The position numbers were made by a program, and so were the translations under genes. A DNA stretch of 64,000 nucleotides, taken from the NCBI GenBank assembly GCA_019321725.1, contig CM033124.1, forward strand, positions 15,740,868-15,804,867, in the 5' to 3' direction. Below are positions 60,958-64,000 of this stretch, in pieces; position 1 is the first letter of the stretch; every line of letters begins with the position of its first letter. Under the pieces are notes generated by a model, which saw only the letters and a list, made by a program, of their open reading frames with translations, made no database searches and was not told where the DNA came from. This DNA comes from Paulownia fortunei (taxonomy: Eukaryota; Streptophyta; Magnoliopsida; Lamiales; Paulowniaceae).

Positions 60958-61060
60958 TAAAAATAAAAGTAGGAAATATATTGATTCTTTTAATTAAAAT
61001 AATGTAAGTTTTCTTTGAAATTATTTCATTAAAAGAAATAATATATTTCCTACTTTTATT
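60958..61060. repeat. Orientation-switch junction in the satellite
   Basis: Left of about 61011 units read in one direction; right of it they are reverse complements. AAAAGTAGGAAATATATTGA at about 60966 is mirrored by ATATATTTCCTACTTTTA at about 61041, placing the symmetry centre near 61011 with an imperfect spacer of a few tens of bases. All visible units from there to 64000, about nine, are inverted. Confidence 0.92.
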
Positions 61061-64000
61061 TTTAATTATGGCTAAAAATTAAAAAAAAATTAGAATATTG
61101 ATACTTATTTCATCCTTTTTTAGACAATTTTATTTTAAATAATTTTTTTCATTTTAAAAGATTACGTTCTGAAAAATTATTTTTTTTTAATAAATTTAAA
61201 ACGTATGGTATAACATAGGAGTTAGAATGAAGAAAAATACTTTCCTACTATTATAGTTAAATAAAATTAAAAATTTAAAAACGTTATACTTATTTCTCAT
61301 TTACGTATTCAAATTATAGTTTAAATGGATTATTTTTTATTTTAACTGTATAATTTCATGGAAAACAAACATTATTTCCATTGAGAGAAACAATATATTT
61401 TCTACTTTTATTTTTAATTATGGCTAAAAATTGAAAAAAACAACTCAAAATGTTGATACTTATTTTGGCCTTTTTTAAAGAAATTTATTTTAATTAATTT
61501 TTTCTTTATAATAGTTTACGTTCTGAAAAATTATTTTTTTTCTAATAAATTTAAAGTGTATGCTATAACACAGGAGTTAGAATGAGGAAAAATAATTTCC
61601 TACTATTAAGGTTAAAAAAGATTAAAAATTTATAAACTTGATACCTATTTCTCACTTACGTATACAAATTATAGTTTAATTAGATTGTTTTTTCTTTTTA
61701 ATCTATAATTTCAAAGAAAACCTACATTATTTCAATTAAAAGAAATAATATATTTACTAGTTTTATTTTTAATCACGGATAAAAATTAAAAAAACAACTT
61801 AGAATATTAGTACCTATTTCGGCCTTTTTATTAAATTTTTATTTTAATTGATTTTTTTCTTTTCAAAAGTTTATATTCTGAAAAATTATTTTTTTTCAAA
61901 TAAATTTAATGTGTATGCTATAACACAGGAGTTAGAATGAGGAAAAATAATTTCCTACTATTATGGTTAAATAAGATTAAAAATTTTAAACTTGATACTA
62001 TTTCTCACTTACGTATACTAATTATAGTTTAAGTGGATTGTATAATTTCAAAGAAAACTTACATTATTTTCATTAAAAAAAACAATATATTTACTAATTT
62101 TATTTTTAACCATGGGTAAATATTAAAAAAGCAACTTAGAATATTGATACCTGTTTTCGCCTTTTTATTAAATTTTTATTTTTAATTAATTTTTTTCTTT
62201 TCAAAAGTTTATGTTCTGAAAAATTATTTTTTTTCTAATAAATTTAAAGCGTATGCTATAATACAAGAGTTAGAATGAAGAAAAATACTTTCCCGCTGTT
62301 GTGGTTAAATAAATTAAAAATTTAAAAACTTGATACCCATTTCTCTCTTACATATACTAATTATAGTTTAAGTAGATTGTCTTTTCTTTTTATTGTATAA
62401 TTTCAAAAAAAACTTATCATTAAAAGAAACAATATATTTCCTACTTTTATTTTTAATTATGGCTAAAAATTAAAAAAAAAAACAACTTAGAATGTTGATA
62501 CTTATTTCAGCCTTTTTTTCAACAAATTTATTTTAATTAATTTTTTTTATTTTAAAAGATTACGTTCTGAAAAATTAATTTTTTTCTAATAAATTTAAAG
62601 TGTATGCTATAACACAAGTGTTAGAATAAAAAAAATAATTTTCTACTGTTAAAATTAAATAAGATTAAAAATTTAAAAACTTGATTTTCATTTCTCACTT
62701 ACGTATACAAATTATAATTTAAGTGGATTTGTTTTTTTTTATTGTATAATTTCAAAGAAAACTTACATTATTTTGATGAAAAAAATAATATATTTCCTAC
62801 TTTTATTTTTAATTACGGCTAAAAATTGAAAAAGCAACTAAGAATATTGGTACCTATTTCAATCTTTTTTTATTAATTTTTATTTTAATTATTTTTTTTC
62901 ATTTTAAAAGATTACATTCTGAAAAATTATTTTTTTTTCTAATAAATTTAATGCGTATGCTATAACACAGGAGTTAGAATAAGGAAAAATATTTTTTTAC
63001 TGTTAAGGTGAAATAAGATTAAAAATTTTAAACTTGATATGCATTTCTTACTTCCGTATACATGGATTATTTTTTTTATTGTATAATTTGAAAGAAAACT
63101 TACATTATTTTTATTAAAAGAAACAATATATTTCAAACTTTTATTTTTAATTACGGCTAAAAATTAAAAAAGCAACTCAGAATATTGGTATCTATTTCGA
63201 TCCTTTTATTTTTAATTAATTTTTTTCATTTAAAAAGATTTCGCTCTGAAAAATTAATTTGTTTATAATAAATTAAAAGCGTATGCTATAATACAGGAGT
63301 TAGAAATGAGGAAAAATTCTTTCCTACTGTTAAGGTTAAATAAAATAAAAAAATTTAAAAACTTGATGCTCATTTCTTACTCACGTATACAAATTGTAGT
63401 TTAAATGGATTGTTTTTTTCTTTTTAATGAATAATTTCAAAGAAAACTTACATTATTTTCATTAAAAGATATAATATATTTCCTACTTTTATTTTTAATT
63501 ACATTTAAAAATTAAAAAAGCAACTCAGAATATTGATACATATTTCGATCTTTTTATTTTAATTGATTTTTTCATTTTTAAAGACTACGTTCTGAAAAAT
63601 TAATTTTTTTCTAATAAATTTAAAGCGTATGCTATAACACAGGAGTCAAAATAAAGAAAAATACTTTTCTACTATTAAGGTTAAATAAGATTAAAAATTT
63701 AAAAACTTGATACCCAATTCTCACTTACGTATACAAATTATAGTTTAAGTGAATTTTTTTTTTATTGTATAATTTCAAAGACAACTTACATTATTTTCAT
63801 TAAAAGAAATAATATATTTTCTGCTTTTATTTCTAATTACGGCTAAAAATTGAAAAAGCAACTCAGAATAATTGTACCTATTTCGATCTTTTTATTTTAA
63901 TTAATTTTTTTCATTTAAAAAGATTACGCTATGAAAAATTAATTTTTTTATATTAAATTTAAAGCGTATGCCATAACACAGGAGTTAGAAATGAGGAAAA

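Larger units (their letters stand above)
45530..64000. repeat. A+T-rich tandem satellite array, about 345-bp unit
   Basis: From about 45.53 kb to the right edge the sequence repeats every 326-357 bp, so roughly 53 diverged units are visible and the array is unfinished at the edge. Sample anchor spacings are 351, 355 and 341 bp (CATTCT-type anchor ending at 46269, 46620, 46975 and 47316), and 355, 355, 338, 351, 353, 326, 346 and 339 bp in the reverse part (GTATG anchor from 61203 to 63966). Recurrent boxes include GTGTTATAGCATACGCTTTT, AGGTACCAACATTCTGAGTC, AAGTAGGAAATATATT and AAACTATAATTTGAATACGT. Homopolymer-length changes and scattered substitutions separate the units. No frame of 60 codons or more occurs, so it encodes nothing. 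A unit of this size equals about two nucleosomes, a common size class for plant satellites. The genomic position (pericentromeric, subtelomeric or interstitial) cannot be told. Confidence 0.95.

Noticed and set aside
45530..64000. Repeat array as a CRISPR or other bacterial repeat system
   Set aside because: Units are directly tandem without unique spacers, the unit is about 345 bp, and the flanking genes are plant genes with introns.

Overview
The window is nuclear DNA from a flowering plant, most likely a eudicot. The coding genes are split by GT-AG (and some GC-AG) introns, the encoded proteins are plant-type (an AIPP2-like PHD protein, a CYP89A P450, an STIPL/NTR1 spliceosome factor, a plastid-type BolA protein and a dual-start alanyl-tRNA synthetase), and the spaces between genes are A+T-rich and full of transposon debris. 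I could not name the species.

Layout. (1) 157-6855, minus: the N-terminal and middle part of an AIPP2/PAIPP2-type PHD-finger protein in nine exons. Its 3' end lies beyond the left edge. (2) 6.9-15.1 kb: intergenic, with microsatellites, twin G-boxes, a probable LTR (10270-10928, minus), a degraded Ty3/gypsy element (RNase H, integrase, chromodomain-linked tail; about 11.8-13.9 kb, plus) and a Tourist-like MITE (14095-14487). (3) 15403-27643, plus: a complete 23-exon alanine-tRNA ligase gene with two in-frame start codons. (4) 28.26-28.65 kb: a broken, unidentified coding remnant on the minus strand. (5) 29935-31518, minus: a single-exon CYP89A gene with one in-frame stop codon. (6) 31.5-36.1 kb: intergenic, ending in a 713-bp fully palindromic Mutator-type MITE with a 9-bp target duplication. 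(7) 36650-39216, plus: an STIPL1/NTR1 (TFIP11) gene in one coding exon, with a -1 frameshift near 37.4 kb. (8) 42606-44711, plus: a three-exon BolA-domain gene. (9) About 45.5 kb to the right edge: more than 18 kb of very A+T-rich tandem satellite, unit about 345 bp, whose orientation flips near 61011.

The genes are housekeeping or stress-metabolism loci with no shared pathway: chromatin reading and transcriptional repression, translation, heme-thiolate oxidation, spliceosome disassembly and Fe-S/redox regulation. They appear to be independent transcription units.

The most novel content is the satellite. Each 345-bp unit is itself a diverged duplication of a roughly 170-185 bp half-unit. Higher-order copies are visible at about 710 bp and about 5.85 kb, and the array contains a head-on inversion less than 17 kb from an apparently intact gene. 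The hairpin MITE directly upstream of the spliceosome-factor gene, and the two single-lesion genes (CYP89A and STIPL1), also merit checking. All coordinates and splice sites were read by eye; no searches were run.
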